Notes: generated from the letters alone by a model not told the origin. Shown: positions 35,200 through 44,940, counted from the stretch's first letter. The stretch: DNA of 64,000 bases from Lacrimispora indolis DSM 755 (GCF_000526995.1 NZ_AZUI01000001.1:3514001-3578000), one strand, 5' to 3'. Program-made: numbers and translations.

Positions 35200-35531
35200 A
35201 CCAGAATATAGCAGCCAACGGCCTTCTTGCAGCGGTCATGGTGCTGGCTACCGTGATCACCCGTTTTCTTCCCTTCTTATTGTTTCCGGCAGGGAAAAAG
35301 ACACCGAAATACATCCTTTATCTGGGAAAAACCCTTCCATATGCCACCATTGGTCTTTTGGTGGTTTACTGCTTAAGAGGGCTTCAATTTCTTTCCTATC
35401 CTCATGGACTTCCGGAGCTTCTTGCCATCGTGGCTATTGCTGCCCTTCATTTGTGGAAGGGAAATTCCCTGTTAAGTATTGGCGTGGGAACGGCTCTCTA
35501 CATGGTTCTCATTCAGGGAGTCTTCCGCTAA
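35196..35531 (+). CDS. azlD: AzlD-family branched-chain amino acid transport subunit
   Basis: Small membrane protein of 111 residues with three to four helices. Motifs are [11 protein letters not shown] near the N-terminus and [18 protein letters not shown]. It begins with TTG at 35196, overlapping the azlC stop (TTGA), with AAAGGAGG seven bases upstream. The pair is the usual AzlCD two-subunit exporter. Confidence 0.9.
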   Translation: MNQNIAANGLLAAVMVLATVITRFLPFLLFPAGKKTPKYILYLGKTLPYATIGLLVVYCLRGLQFLSYPHGLPELLAIVAIAALHLWKGNSLLSIGVGTALYMVLIQGVFR

Positions 35532-35548
35532 AACAAAAAGAGGCGGAA

Positions 35549-36427
35549 TCAGTATCCTTTTGGAAGTACGGCCTGCTCCCGGAATTCTTTGGGAGAAAGG
35601 CCGAATTCTTTTTTAAAGGCCCTGTAAAAGCTGGTATAATCCGAAAAACCGTATTGATGGTACAATTCCCCAAAGGGGAGGCCGGAGAGGATCCCGTTTT
35701 TACTTGCCTGAAGCCGTTTTTTTAAGATGTACTGGTGAAGGGAAATTCCCATATTGTCCTTAAACACGTGGGAAATGTGATATTTGCTGGCATAGAAAAA
35801 GGATGCCAGATGGTCAAGAGAGAGATTTTCCTCCAAATGGTTGTTAATATAATCACAAATATTCAGATAAAGCACATTTTCATAGGCAGCGGGGACCTGA
35901 TGGAGCATGTCGTAAGTGATCCGGTTTAACAGCAGCATAAAGGAATGAATCTGCAGCTGTGCATTCAGCTGATGGAATGCCTTATTTCCGTGGATCTCCT
36001 CCAGCAAATCCAGAAGGCGCCCCTGGATGTTCTGGAATGTGACAAAATCTGTGCGGAAGTGGTAGTGCTTACTTTCCGACACATAGCGGAAGCTGTAAGA
36101 GAAATCTTCTGACCAGGAACACATGGTTTCATAATAGTACCGGCTGATCCATAGAACAATTCGCTGATAGGTTTTCCCAGTGGAATGAAAAATGGGATGG
36201 TGCTTCACCTCAGGTGGAATCAGCAGATAATCCCCGTACTGCAAAAGGTACTGGGTCCCTTCTACCTCATAGGACACGTCCCCGTTTAAGAAAAAATACA
36301 CTTCATAATAAGAATGGCTGTGGTCGACCACATGATCCAGGTCCAGATCCTTGTAAAAAAACACTTCAAATTCTCCTGAATTCATATACTGCCGCTCATT
36401 AAAGCCGGTAGACAATTCCTTTTTCAT
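35549..36427 (-). CDS. AraC-family transcriptional regulator
   Basis: Regulator of 292 residues. The N-terminal cupin-like sensor shows DHSHSYYEVYFFLNGDVSYE and GDYLLIPPEVKHHP. Two C-terminal helix-turn-helix motifs follow from about residue 190 (LDHLASFFYASKYHISHVFK and YHQYGFSDYTSFYRAFKKEFG). It is divergent from uxuA and is the likely regulator of the glucuronate genes, responding to a sugar acid. That link is inferred from position only. Confidence 0.9.
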   Translation of the reverse strand: MKKELSTGFNERQYMNSGEFEVFFYKDLDLDHVVDHSHSYYEVYFFLNGDVSYEVEGTQYLLQYGDYLLIPPEVKHHPIFHSTGKTYQRIVLWISRYYYETMCSWSEDFSYSFRYVSESKHYHFRTDFVTFQNIQGRLLDLLEEIHGNKAFHQLNAQLQIHSFMLLLNRITYDMLHQVPAAYENVLYLNICDYINNHLEENLSLDHLASFFYASKYHISHVFKDNMGISLHQYILKKRLQASKNGILSGLPFGELYHQYGFSDYTSFYRAFKKEFGLSPKEFREQAVLPKGY

Positions 36428-36465
36428 TTGAAAATCCTCTTTCCCGTTATTCTAATGCCTCAATG

Positions 36466-36650
36466 ATATTATGAAAACAAAAGGCTGTTTTCATAATCGG
36501 ATGGACGGGGCAAAGAACGCCCCTTTTATCCTCACTTGCGTAGCAAGATCAGATAACTATATTATGAAAACAAAAGGCTGTTTTCATAATCGGATGGACG
36601 GGGCAAAGAACGCCCCTTTTATCCTCACTTGCGTAGCAAGTTCAGATAAG
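36466..36650. repeat. 93-bp tandem direct repeat, two copies
   Basis: Two copies (36466-36555 and 36559-36648) with a 93-bp period and one visible mismatch. Each unit holds three hairpins: ATTATGAAAACA/TGTTTTCATAAT (12 bp), GGGGC/GCCCC followed by TTTTAT, and ACTTGC/GCAAGT. The unit resembles a small noncoding dispersed element that has been duplicated. It contains no spacers and no coding capacity beyond a chance ORF. It lies between the divergent AraC and uxuA genes. Confidence 0.85.
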
Positions 36651-36790
36651 TTACATTATAGAATATAACCGCAAGTTTTGCAATGTGAACGGCAAATAAA
36701 TCCATGGTAATACTCCTTTGTTTTGTATATACTGGAATCATAAGTCAGGAAAAGAAAACCCCTATTATTGAATTGCAAAGGAGGCATTTT

Positions 36791-37846
36791 ATGAAATTAT
36801 CATTCAGATGGTATGGAGACGATGACAAGGTAACCTTACAGAACATCCGCCAGATTCCAGGCATGTATTCCATCGTAACGGCTGTTTACGATGTTCCAGT
36901 CGGAGAGGTGTGGAGCCGGGAAAGCATTGCCCACTTGAAAGAGGAAACAGAAGCAGCCGGGCTGGCGTTTGAAGTGATTGAAAGCATTCCGGTTCATGAG
37001 GATATTAAATTAGGAAAGCCATCCAGGGACAAATACATTGAAAATTATTGCGAGAACATCAGGCGGGTGGCGGAAGCAGGGATCAAGTGCATCTGCTATA
37101 ACTTTATGCCGGTGTTTGACTGGACCAGGACCCAGCTGGATCATGTATTGGAGGATGGTTCTACTTCTTTGGTTTATTACCAGGATCAGGTGGACAAGGT
37201 AAATCCTCTGGAAAGCGAAAGCGACTTGACCCTTCCGGGCTGGGATTCCAGCTACACAAGGGATGAGTTAAAGCAGGTGGTCAGCCAGTACAATGCCATG
37301 TCAGAGGATGACCTTTGGGATAATTTAAAATATTTCTTAGAAGCAATTATTCCTGTGGCATCAGAATGCGGCGTATATATGGCGATTCATGAGGATGATC
37401 CCTGCTGGAGCATTTTCGGTCTTCCAAGAATTATTACCTGCGAAGAGAACTTAGACCGTTTCTTAAAGCTGGTGGATGATAAGCACAATGGAATCACCCT
37501 TTGTACCGGTTCCTTAGGCTGCTCCAATCAAAACGACGTGGTGAAAATGGCTGCCAAATATGCGGCTATGGGACGCATTCATTTTGTCCATGCAAGAAAC
37601 GTGGCCGTTTTGGAGGACAATCAGGGCTTTGAAGAGAGGGCTCATTTGTCATCATGCGGTTCTCTTGATATGTTTGCTATTTTAAAGGCTCTTCATGACA
37701 ATGGCTTTGATGGCTATATGCGTCCGGACCACGGCCGAATGATCTGGGGAGAAACAGGCCGGGCCGGTTACGGGCTTTATGACAGGGCTCTTGGAGCAAC
37801 CTATTTAAATGGTCTTTGGGAAGCCATTGAAAAAATGAGCAAATAG
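36791..37846 (+). CDS. uxuA: mannonate dehydratase
   Basis: Dehydrates D-mannonate to 2-keto-3-deoxygluconate in glucuronate catabolism. It has 351 residues, with the family start [20 protein letters not shown], the metal-site stretches [13 protein letters not shown] and [30 protein letters not shown] and FVHARNV, and the C-terminal [14 protein letters not shown] 36791 follows AAAGGAGGCATTTT. The longer upstream frame lacks a ribosome site. Followed 16 bp later by the reductase gene. Confidence 0.95.
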   Translation: MKLSFRWYGDDDKVTLQNIRQIPGMYSIVTAVYDVPVGEVWSRESIAHLKEETEAAGLAFEVIESIPVHEDIKLGKPSRDKYIENYCENIRRVAEAGIKCICYNFMPVFDWTRTQLDHVLEDGSTSLVYYQDQVDKVNPLESESDLTLPGWDSSYTRDELKQVVSQYNAMSEDDLWDNLKYFLEAIIPVASECGVYMAIHEDDPCWSIFGLPRIITCEENLDRFLKLVDDKHNGITLCTGSLGCSNQNDVVKMAAKYAAMGRIHFVHARNVAVLEDNQGFEERAHLSSCGSLDMFAILKALHDNGFDGYMRPDHGRMIWGETGRAGYGLYDRALGATYLNGLWEAIEKMSK

Positions 37847-37862
37847 GAAAGAGGGAAATCAT

Positions 37863-38711
37863 ATGGCATTATCATTTGGAACGGATTTAAGCGGCAAGGT
37901 AGCAGTTGTAACAGGAGCAGGCGGAGTATTGTGCGGCATGTTCGCAAAAACTCTCGCACAAGCAGGCGCAAAGGTGGCTGTTCTGGATTTGAACGAAAGC
38001 GCGGCAGAAGAAGTTGCTGTATCTATTAATGAAGCAGGCGGCAAGGCAAAGGCTTATAAGGTTAATGTTCTGGAGCGCACAAGCCTTGAGGAAGTCCATG
38101 CAAAGGTTTTGGCTGAGCTTGGCCCCTGTGATATCCTGATCAACGGAGCAGGCGGCAACAACGCAAGAGCTAATACGGATAAGGAATACTTTGAAATGGG
38201 AGACATTGAGGCGGATACAAAATCCTTTTTTGACTTAGATCAGTCCGGCGTTGAATTCGTTTTCAACTTGAACTTCCTCGGAACTTTGCTTCCATGCCAG
38301 ATCTTTGCAAAGGATATGATTGGAAGAGAAGGCTGCAGCATTTTGAATATTTCTTCCATGAATGCATTTACTCCTCTTACCAAGATTCCGGCATACAGCG
38401 GAGCAAAGGCTGCCATCAGCAACTTCACTCAGTGGCTGGCTGTTCATTTTTCCAAGGTGGGCATCCGCGTAAATGCAATCGCACCGGGCTTTTTTGTAAC
38501 CAAGCAGAATGAGAAGCTTTTGTTTGATGAAGACGGTACCCCTACGCCAAGAACCAACAAAATCTTGTCTGCAACTCCAATGGGACGTTTTGGGGAAGCG
38601 GAGGAATTAAACGGTGCCTTATTATTTTTCTTAAATAATGAAGCAGCTGGCTTTATTACCGGCGTGGTACTGCCCATTGACGGCGGATTCTCTGCTTATT
38701 CCGGCGTGTAA
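37863..38711 (+). CDS. SDR-family fructuronate reductase / mannonate oxidoreductase
   Basis: Short-chain dehydrogenase of 282 residues. The NAD motif is VVTGAGGVLCGMF, followed by LINGAGGNNA, the catalytic Ser of LNISSMNAF and YSGAKAA (Tyr-x-x-x-Lys). C-terminal GFITGVVLPIDGGF is typical. Because it directly follows uxuA, it probably interconverts fructuronate and mannonate in place of the classical UxuB, as in many Clostridia. The substrate is inferred from context. Confidence 0.87.
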   Translation: MALSFGTDLSGKVAVVTGAGGVLCGMFAKTLAQAGAKVAVLDLNESAAEEVAVSINEAGGKAKAYKVNVLERTSLEEVHAKVLAELGPCDILINGAGGNNARANTDKEYFEMGDIEADTKSFFDLDQSGVEFVFNLNFLGTLLPCQIFAKDMIGREGCSILNISSMNAFTPLTKIPAYSGAKAAISNFTQWLAVHFSKVGIRVNAIAPGFFVTKQNEKLLFDEDGTPTPRTNKILSATPMGRFGEAEELNGALLFFLNNEAAGFITGVVLPIDGGFSAYSGV

Positions 38712-38716
38712 TCAGG

Positions 38717-38750
38717 ATATGATGAACCGCAGGTTCATCATATAATAAAA
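38717..38750 (+). terminator. terminator of the uxu operon
   Basis: Perfect stem ATATGATGAACC/GGTTCATCATAT with a 3-base loop, then AATAAAAA. The T-run is weak, so it may act mainly as a 3' stabiliser. Confidence 0.6.
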
Positions 38751-38802
38751 ACAGGTTTAAAATAAAATAAAACAATAAAGAGACACAGAGCTTAAAAAAT
38801 AT

Positions 38803-38865
38803 CAGCCCCTTCCTTCGGCTTGCAGTGGGCAGCTGCAGATCAGGAAGAGGCTGTTTTTCTTTTTG
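38803..38865 (+). terminator. second terminator after the uxu operon
   Basis: CAGCCCCTTCCT pairs with AGGAAGAGGCTG across a long, itself partly paired loop, followed by TTTTTCTTTTT. Confidence 0.78.
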
Positions 38866-38962
38866 TTTGTGAATTTCTGATAGAAGAAAAAAGAAAATAT
38901 ACCGAATTACAATTTCTTTTTTACGAAAATTCGACAAAAATCTCTGTCATTTTCTGGATGCG

Positions 38963-38992
38963 TTGACAAATGGTTACAAAATATTGTATAAT
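38963..38992 (+). promoter_or_regulatory. sigma-A promoter of second chemoreceptor gene
   Basis: Consensus TTGACA and TATAAT with an 18-bp spacer. It shows that the in-frame ATGs inside or just after it cannot be the start and supports ATG 39054. Confidence 0.82.
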
Positions 38993-39053
38993 GAGAAAAA
39001 CCATGAGCAAAGTGTTATGGTTTACATTTACCAAAGACGAGGAGCATAAGGCA

Positions 39054-41093
39054 ATGAAGACATCGGGGGAAAAGAAACGAAACCTGAAGGCGTTACTGAC
39101 GACGAAAAAAGTAAAGCTGGAGAAAAAAGGAAGTAAAAGTACATTTCTGAAATCACTGAAGATGAAAATGCTGGTATTCATCATCGCAATTATTTTGGGA
39201 TTGGCTGTGACCAATATGGTGATCAGTATTTCAGTCAGTTACAAAGGAATTACAGATGTTGTGAAAAGTGATCTTGAATCAACGGGTAAGCTTGTAAACA
39301 GTCTGGTCGTGCAGAATTTGAATCAGATGAAGCTGAGCATTGAAGCCAGCTCTCAGGGTGGAAGCTTAAAATCCATCAATTCCCGAGTTGTGACGGAATA
39401 CCTTTCCAATCAGTGTAAGCTTTACGGGTACAAAGATCTTGAAGTAATCAACAAAGACGGTACCATCACCCGCAGCGCAAGCGGAGAGAACATCGGAGAG
39501 AAATATCCGGATTCTGATTACTTAACAAGAGCCATGAATGGCGAGACCACCATTTCCACCACGGAATATGATGCCAACAATGAACTGGTGATCCGCGTTG
39601 CAGCTCCTTATGAATATGGGGTTCTTCTGGGAACTTATGACGGTTTAATTTTAAGCGGCCTCATCGGTGACCTGCGGATTGCAGAAAGCGGCAATGCCTT
39701 TATCATCGACAATACAGGAACCAAAATCGCCAGCAGAACACCGGAACAGGTTCTTGACCGCCAGAACTATATTGAGCTTGCAAAGACCGATAAATCCTAT
39801 GCTTCTGTCGGTGGCATGTATCAGACCATGCTGAATGGGAAAGCGGGGATCGGCAAATATGAATACATGGGAGATGACCGTTTTTGCTATTACAGTCCGG
39901 TAACAGGCAGCGACGGCTGGGCTCTGGGAGTGGTAGCCCCAGTAAAGGAAACCACCTCTTCCATCTATCTTGTAGTTTTTGCCATGAGCGTGTTTGCTCT
40001 TGTGTCAGTGGTTGTGGGCTGCTTCCTGGCATTTTGGTTTGCAGGATCCATTGCAGGGCCGGTATCAGCCATTGCAGCAAGAATGAAATTGTTTACAGAA
40101 GGAGATTTGTCCAGTGAGGTACCTGTGGTAAAACGGAGGGATGAGATCGGCCAGCTTGCTGATGAGATCACCAGCTCCGTGCACAGTGTGAAGTCCTATA
40201 TCACTGAGATTGCCTCCGTATTGGGAAATATCGCAGCAGGAGATTTCAGCCGGTCCGTTGGAATGGAATTCCAGGGAGATTTTAAGGTGATCCAGGATTC
40301 CATTGACAGAGCGGAAGATTTACTTTCTAAGACTATGGAAACCATAAGTATCTCTGCAGATGAAGTGGCAAAGGGCAGTGCACAGGTATCCCAGGGAGCA
40401 CAGAACTTAAGCCAGGGCGCTGTGGAACAGGCGGCTTCTGTAGAGGAATTATCTTCCTCAGTAAATGAGATATCAAACAGCCTTATGAGCACTGCAAAGG
40501 CCGTGGAAGATGTGAATAAGCAGGCAGGACGTGTCGGACAGGCCATGGAGAGCGGCAATGCCCAAATGCACGAAATGATGCAGTCCATGGATCAGATCAA
40601 TAAAAAGTCCAAGGAGATCGAAAAGGTCAATAAGCTCATTGAAGACATTGCCTTCCAGACCAATATTCTTGCTCTGAATGCTGCCGTAGAAGCGGCCAGG
40701 GCAGGTGAAGCGGGAAAAGGCTTTGCAGTTGTTGCAGATGAGGTCCGCAATCTTGCAGGCAAGAGCGCCAATGCGGCAAAGGATACCTCCAGCCTGGTTG
40801 CAGACACCATTGCAGCAGTTAATAAGGGAACCGGCATTGCGGCGTCCACAGGGGAAACCTTGAATGGAGTTCTTTCTGAAACCAAGGGAATGGTTTCCGC
40901 AATCAGAGAGTCCGCTGAGGAATTAAAGGAGCAAAGCGACAAGGTTACCCAGGTGACTTTTGGAATCGAGCAGATATCTTCCGTAGTTCAGAACAACTCC
41001 GCTACCGCAGAGCAGAGCGCTGCGGCCAGCGAGGAACTTTCCAGCCAGTCGGAAAGCCTGCGGGAATTAATGAGTAAATTCCGGCTTCGTTAA
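39054..41093 (+). CDS. methyl-accepting chemotaxis protein
   Basis: Chemoreceptor of 679 residues. Basic tail, TM1 at about 38-60, external sensor of about 240 residues with a Cache-like pattern ([31 protein letters not shown]), TM2 at about 304-330, HAMP, and a signalling domain with [21 protein letters not shown] and [17 protein letters not shown]. The C-terminus [11 protein letters not shown] has no CheR pentapeptide. GAGGAG lies upstream of ATG 39054. It is downstream of the glucuronate genes but has its own promoter, so a link to sugar-acid sensing is only a guess. Confidence 0.92.
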   Translation: MKTSGEKKRNLKALLTTKKVKLEKKGSKSTFLKSLKMKMLVFIIAIILGLAVTNMVISISVSYKGITDVVKSDLESTGKLVNSLVVQNLNQMKLSIEASSQGGSLKSINSRVVTEYLSNQCKLYGYKDLEVINKDGTITRSASGENIGEKYPDSDYLTRAMNGETTISTTEYDANNELVIRVAAPYEYGVLLGTYDGLILSGLIGDLRIAESGNAFIIDNTGTKIASRTPEQVLDRQNYIELAKTDKSYASVGGMYQTMLNGKAGIGKYEYMGDDRFCYYSPVTGSDGWALGVVAPVKETTSSIYLVVFAMSVFALVSVVVGCFLAFWFAGSIAGPVSAIAARMKLFTEGDLSSEVPVVKRRDEIGQLADEITSSVHSVKSYITEIASVLGNIAAGDFSRSVGMEFQGDFKVIQDSIDRAEDLLSKTMETISISADEVAKGSAQVSQGAQNLSQGAVEQAASVEELSSSVNEISNSLMSTAKAVEDVNKQAGRVGQAMESGNAQMHEMMQSMDQINKKSKEIEKVNKLIEDIAFQTNILALNAAVEAARAGEAGKGFAVVADEVRNLAGKSANAAKDTSSLVADTIAAVNKGTGIAASTGETLNGVLSETKGMVSAIRESAEELKEQSDKVTQVTFGIEQISSVVQNNSATAEQSAAASEELSSQSESLRELMSKFRLR

Positions 41094-41109
41094 GGTAAGA
41101 ACAGTAAAT

Positions 41110-41142
41110 AAGAAGGCCTCATTTGAAGGGCCTTCTTATTTT
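41110..41142. terminator. bidirectional terminator
   Basis: AAGAAGGCC and GGCCTTCTT form a 9-bp stem with A/T tracts outside, between the chemoreceptor and the convergent small ORF. Confidence 0.82.
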
Positions 41143-41154
41143 CATTTCATTTTC

Positions 41155-41361
41155 TCAGCCCTTATCTGCGTTCTTGCTCTTTGCATGGGGCATGTAGGGA
41201 TAAAGATCTTCATATGATTCCAGTTCGGCCTCTGACTGGGGAGCCGAGGGAATAAGTCCTGTGCAGTCCATGGTAGAGCAGGCCTGAATGTCGATGTCAT
41301 AATTGTTCTTTGAGGTGGTTGATTCCGCCTTCTTTTTGCTTTCCTTTTTTTCTGATTTCAT
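41155..41361 (-). CDS. small hypothetical protein with MDCTGLIP motif
   Basis: Protein of 68 residues. Start ATG 41361 has GAAGGAG nine bases upstream. The in-frame ATG 33 bases earlier is not needed. The first 20 residues are almost all Lys, Glu and Ser. The rest carries DIQACSTMDCTGLIPSAPQ and an acidic, aromatic stretch ending LYPYMP. The pattern is familiar as a small conserved protein of Lachnospiraceae, but I cannot name a function. It is not a membrane or secreted protein by sequence. Confidence 0.6.
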   Translation of the reverse strand: MKSEKKESKKKAESTTSKNNYDIDIQACSTMDCTGLIPSAPQSEAELESYEDLYPYMPHAKSKNADKG

Positions 41362-41546
41362 TTCACATTCTCCTTCCGGCAGTCTTTTTAGCAATCTCTT
41401 CTTTTAGTTTGAGGAAAAACAGCGTAATTATTCGCTGTCCATACGATCTCTTTTGTTTTTGCGTTATAAGCTTTATTGGAAATCGTTCTATAAGGTGCGG
41501 GACATTATGGTCCATGAGTGAATGAGTGGATATGGGGGAACTGGAA

Positions 41547-42068
41547 ATGAGGATTGCCTTTTTTACAAATGAAAAACAGACGCCGGTGCCGGAAAAAGTC
41601 TGTTCCGGCGCCTGGAACAGCCTGCCAAAGGCTGATTATTTCACCATAAAGGAGGGATGTTTTCTGACGTTGGAGTGTTCCGCGTATGATATAATTGTAA
41701 TTTATCCAAAAGGGAACATAAACCTGCATCAAACAAAATATTCTGTATTCTTTAACGGCCAGTCCTGCATTCTGGATATCTGGGATATTCTTTATTTGGA
41801 ATCCTATTACAGAAAAACCAGCGTGGTAACAATAAATGACCGGATGCGGATCAGGGCAAAGCTAGATGAAGAGGAAAAAAGGCTTCCAAAAGACCGGTTT
41901 GTGAGAATCAACAGGCATAATATCATTAACATGCTGTATGTAAGGAGCGTAAAGGGAGAGAAAGTGGAGATGCACAATGGTGAGGTTTTGTATGTAAATG
42001 AAGGGAGAAAAAAGAAATTTGAAAAAAGATACATGGATTTTTTAAAAAGGAATTGTATGATATTGTAG
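41547..42068 (+). CDS. LytTR-type DNA-binding protein without receiver domain
   Basis: Protein of 173 residues. The C-terminal 100 residues are a LytTR domain: DIWDILYLESYYRKTSVVT, then LPKDRFVRINRHNIINMLYV and a basic C-terminus. The N-terminal 70 residues, starting MRIAFFTNEKQT, are too short for a receiver and match nothing I recognise. ATG 41547 is preferred over two upstream in-frame ATGs because of the purine-rich GGGGGAAC before it. No partner kinase is present. A regulator of unknown targets. Confidence 0.8.
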   Translation: MRIAFFTNEKQTPVPEKVCSGAWNSLPKADYFTIKEGCFLTLECSAYDIIVIYPKGNINLHQTKYSVFFNGQSCILDIWDILYLESYYRKTSVVTINDRMRIRAKLDEEEKRLPKDRFVRINRHNIINMLYVRSVKGEKVEMHNGEVLYVNEGRKKKFEKRYMDFLKRNCMIL

Positions 42069-42229
42069 TAATATTTTAAAAAAGCGCAGCAATTCAATTA
42101 AAAAACGCAAACCTGCTTGTTTTGAGAAGGAGACCATGGTATTGTTATCCCTATCAAACGAGATAAAAATTCTATTTCAAAAGTCGGCAGATCACATCTG
42201 AAAAATTCTTCATATTTTAATAAATCAGG

Positions 42230-42269
42230 ACAGGCAGCGAAACTTCAGCCGATTTCGCTGCCTGTTTTC
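42230..42269. terminator. terminator between convergent genes
   Basis: Perfect 13-bp stem ACAGGCAGCGAAA/TTTCGCTGCCTGT followed by TTTCTT. It serves the LytTR gene and abuts the stop codon of the convergent epimerase gene. Confidence 0.85.
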
Positions 42270-43157
42270 TTATTGGTTAAGAACCCTTATGGAAAGGCCG
42301 TAGCTTTTTGCGTTTCCAGGATTTAAGGACTGTACATGATTCTTATGGATGAATTCGTCATCCTCCGTTGCGTAGATTCCGGAACCATTCCAGGGCTCCA
42401 CGCAGACAAAAGGCGCATCTCCGGGATAAGGAGTCCAGAAGGCTACGGTTTCAAAGCCCGGAAAGGAAACCTCCACGCCCCGGCCAGTATTCCTGTTTAT
42501 AATTGAAACCGCTCTGGACTGGAGGTCGTCAAAATAAACGGCATCGTCCTTAAATAATTCCCTGTTCAAAGAGAGTGTGCGGCTTTCCTTCAGACGGCTG
42601 ATCCTGTTAGCCGGATTAAATTCCAGGTTCTTACAGTCGTATACCATGCTGGATGTGGTTTCTTCTTTTTCAAATACCAGATCATAATCTTCAAATGCGG
42701 CCTCAGACTCCATGGGGCAGTTAAAGCCCGGATGTGCGCCCAGACAGTAATATATGGTTCTGTCATCGGTATTTACGACCCGGTATTCCATGAACAGGCT
42801 TCCATCCGTAAGGGTATAGGAAAGGCTTAAGAGGAAAGAGTAGGGATAAATCTTTTTCGTTTCATCGGTATCCCGGATCTCAAAGGAAGCGGAAGTTTCT
42901 GACTGATGAGTTACAGTAAAATCCATTTCCCGGCAAAAACCATGCTTGGGGATTTCCCATACCTGGCCTTCTATGCGGGTCCTGTCGTTTCGGCAGTTTC
43001 CTACAATGGGGAAAAGCAGAGGAGAGCATTTGCCCCAGAATTGAGGATCTCTCTGCCATATGTATTCTGTGCCGGCAGAATCCTTGAATGAAATGAGCTG
43101 GGCACCGATGGAATCGATGACAGCCGTTGCTTTGGAATCGTGAAGTGTAACCAGCAT
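42270..43157 (-). CDS. aldose 1-epimerase family protein (LacX-like)
   Basis: Galactose-mutarotase-fold protein of 295 residues. Family stretches are IDSIGAQLISFKDSAGTEY, WGKCSPLLFPIVGNCRND (substrate Arg region), the catalytic His in CLGAHPGFNCP and VCVEPWNG with the catalytic Glu. This is the LacX subgroup, whose natural sugar or sugar phosphate is often unknown. It is divergent from the LacI regulator and may belong to the same sugar regulon. Confidence 0.9.
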   Translation of the reverse strand: MLVTLHDSKATAVIDSIGAQLISFKDSAGTEYIWQRDPQFWGKCSPLLFPIVGNCRNDRTRIEGQVWEIPKHGFCREMDFTVTHQSETSASFEIRDTDETKKIYPYSFLLSLSYTLTDGSLFMEYRVVNTDDRTIYYCLGAHPGFNCPMESEAAFEDYDLVFEKEETTSSMVYDCKNLEFNPANRISRLKESRTLSLNRELFKDDAVYFDDLQSRAVSIINRNTGRGVEVSFPGFETVAFWTPYPGDAPFVCVEPWNGSGIYATEDDEFIHKNHVQSLNPGNAKSYGLSIRVLNQ

Positions 43158-43302
43158 TTTAATTTACCTCGTTTCTTTGTACGATTTTTTGCCCTTTGAA
43201 TGGTCCTTCCAGTCAGTGCATGGAAGCGTTCAGGCTTGTTCTATGATAAGTATACTAAATTAAAAAGGAAAATTCCATGGGGATTGGCAAAAAATCAGTA
43301 AC

Positions 43303-43316
43303 TAAAACGTTTAATA
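43303..43316. promoter_or_regulatory. LacI-type operator upstream of lacI-family gene
   Basis: TAAAACGTTTAATA, a near-palindrome around the central CG, 72 bp before the LacI-family start codon. It matches the perfect palindrome at 44923-44940 over its core, which suggests autoregulation and possible control of the divergent epimerase gene. Confidence 0.68.
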
Positions 43317-43387
43317 TTTTTTCCTGTCCTATTGACAATTCCATGAAAATCTGAGTTAATTAAAGCAAAAGGTTCTGGAGGCAGGAG

Positions 43388-44428
43388 ATGGCAACCATAA
43401 AGGAATTGGCAAAATGCTGTGGTGTATCAGTGGCCACGGTATCAAATATCTTAAACAACAAACCAGGCGCAAGTGAAAAAACCAGGAAACTTGTTTTAGA
43501 GATGGCTGAAAAACTGAATTATACTCCCAATGTTGTTGCAAAGAATTTAAAGCTGCAAAAGACGAGAAGTATCGGGGTCATTGCGGAGGACATGACCATA
43601 TTCAGCATCCCTGACATCATTGACGGCATTACGGACTATTGCCAGGAGCTGGATTATCAGATACTTTTAACGAATTTAAGGCTGTTTAAAAAATACGATG
43701 ACACCTATTATAACCGGGATGATTATTATGGGCTGGTAAGGCTTGAGATAAAGAAACTGATGGAAAAACAGGTGGAGGGGATCATCTATGTGGCTGCCCA
43801 TGAGAGGGTCATCCGCTGTATTCCCGATACGCTGCCAATACCTGCCGTAATGGCCTACGGGTACTCCAAAAGCATGAAAGTGCCTTCTGTTGTGGTGGAC
43901 GATGTCCATGGTGCTGCTGAAATCATGCAGCATTTACTGGAACACGGTCATAAGAGAGTTGGGGTGATTACAGGAAAGCCTGACAGCCTTCATGCACAGG
44001 CCAGGCTGGTAGGCTATCAGCAGGTCCTTTTTCAAAATGGGATATTATATGATCCAAGCCTTGTGGTGGAAGGGGACTGGACCAGGGAGTCCGGCTACCG
44101 GTGTGCAGGCCTGCTCCTTGAAAAGGAAGTGACAGCCATTTTCTGCATGAACGACTTAATGGCAGGGGGAGTGTATGACCGCCTGGAGGAATTGGACATG
44201 AACGTGGGTGCGGACTTATCAGTGGCAGGATACGATGACCGGGAATTATCAGGGTATTACCGGCCGCCCCTTACCACTATAAGGCTTCCTCTTCACGATA
44301 TCGGACACAAGGCCAGTGAGCTGGTCATCGGACTTTTAAACGGGCAGGAGCTGGAAACCGACTCCGAGAATGTCTGTTCCGTGGGCTGCAAGCTGCTGGT
44401 CCGGAAATCGGTAAAGTGCATTGTATAG
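43388..44428 (+). CDS. LacI-family transcriptional regulator
   Basis: Repressor or activator of 346 residues. The N-terminal helix-turn-helix and hinge helix read IKELAKCCGVSVATVSNILN and PNVVAKNLKLQKTRSIGVI, and the sugar-binding core shows EHGHKRVGVITG and FCMNDLMAGGVYD. GGAGG precedes the ATG. Three matching operator-like sites flank this gene and the following GH127 gene, so it most likely controls the arabinofuranoside locus downstream. Confidence 0.94.
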   Translation: MATIKELAKCCGVSVATVSNILNNKPGASEKTRKLVLEMAEKLNYTPNVVAKNLKLQKTRSIGVIAEDMTIFSIPDIIDGITDYCQELDYQILLTNLRLFKKYDDTYYNRDDYYGLVRLEIKKLMEKQVEGIIYVAAHERVIRCIPDTLPIPAVMAYGYSKSMKVPSVVVDDVHGAAEIMQHLLEHGHKRVGVITGKPDSLHAQARLVGYQQVLFQNGILYDPSLVVEGDWTRESGYRCAGLLLEKEVTAIFCMNDLMAGGVYDRLEELDMNVGADLSVAGYDDRELSGYYRPPLTTIRLPLHDIGHKASELVIGLLNGQELETDSENVCSVGCKLLVRKSVKCIV

Positions 44429-44494
44429 AGGCTGCTTCATGGTTTAACCTCATCAAGCAGCGAAGCGGATTGCAAATATCCGGGATTGACTTAC

Positions 44495-44543
44495 AAAAAA
44501 GAACGTTTTACATGGGATCAGCCATGTAAAACGTTCTTTTTTT
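44495..44543 (+). terminator. terminator of LacI-family gene
   Basis: Perfect 21-bp complementarity AAAAAAGAACGTTTTACATGG / CCATGTAAAACGTTCTTTTTT with a 6-base loop. The strongest terminator in the window. Confidence 0.95.
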
Positions 44544-44794
44544 CGCTGAGAATGCCGCTAAAAGCGGTACAAAATCATTAAGGCTTCCAACTATTTCTGT
44601 CTTTTTGTAGTGGTTTAAGGAAGCTGTAGGGCAAAGAATGAGTGGTAAAGAGTGAGAAGTTATAAAATAGCAGAAAAAACGAACAATAAAAATAAACAGA
44701 AGAGTAAGGAGTTTTTTTGATAATTGTGATCCAAAACCAGGACAAGTAATGTAGTTCTACAATTTACAACAAAAATTAAGTAAAAATTACATGG

Positions 44795-44806
44795 TTAAAC
44801 GATTAA
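44795..44806. promoter_or_regulatory. LacI-type operator upstream of the promoter
   Basis: TTAAACGATTAA, a degenerate copy of the site at 44923. It lies 28 bp before the -35, giving a two-operator arrangement around the promoter. Confidence 0.5.
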
Positions 44807-44833
44807 TAAATTTATTAAATTGTGCAAAAATAC

Positions 44834-44862
44834 TTTACAGAATAAATTCCATGTGGTAGTAT
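44834..44862 (+). promoter_or_regulatory. sigma-A promoter of the arabinofuranoside operon
   Basis: TTTACA and TAGTAT with a 17-bp spacer, between the two operator-like sites. Confidence 0.6.
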
Positions 44863-44922
44863 GCAATTATAGAAATTAAAGGTGATTATCAACTGATAAA
44901 ATCACCTTTAATATTATTTCTC

Positions 44923-44940
44923 ATATTAAACGTTTAATAT
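44923..44940. promoter_or_regulatory. LacI-type operator, perfect 18-bp palindrome
   Basis: ATATTAAACGTTTAATAT is fully palindromic with the central CG typical of LacI/GalR operators. It lies downstream of the promoter and 26 bp before the GH127 start, where a bound repressor would block transcription. Confidence 0.82.

Noticed and set aside
36466..36650. CRISPR array
   Set aside because: Only two contiguous 93-bp copies without unique spacers, each with strong internal hairpins, and no cas genes.
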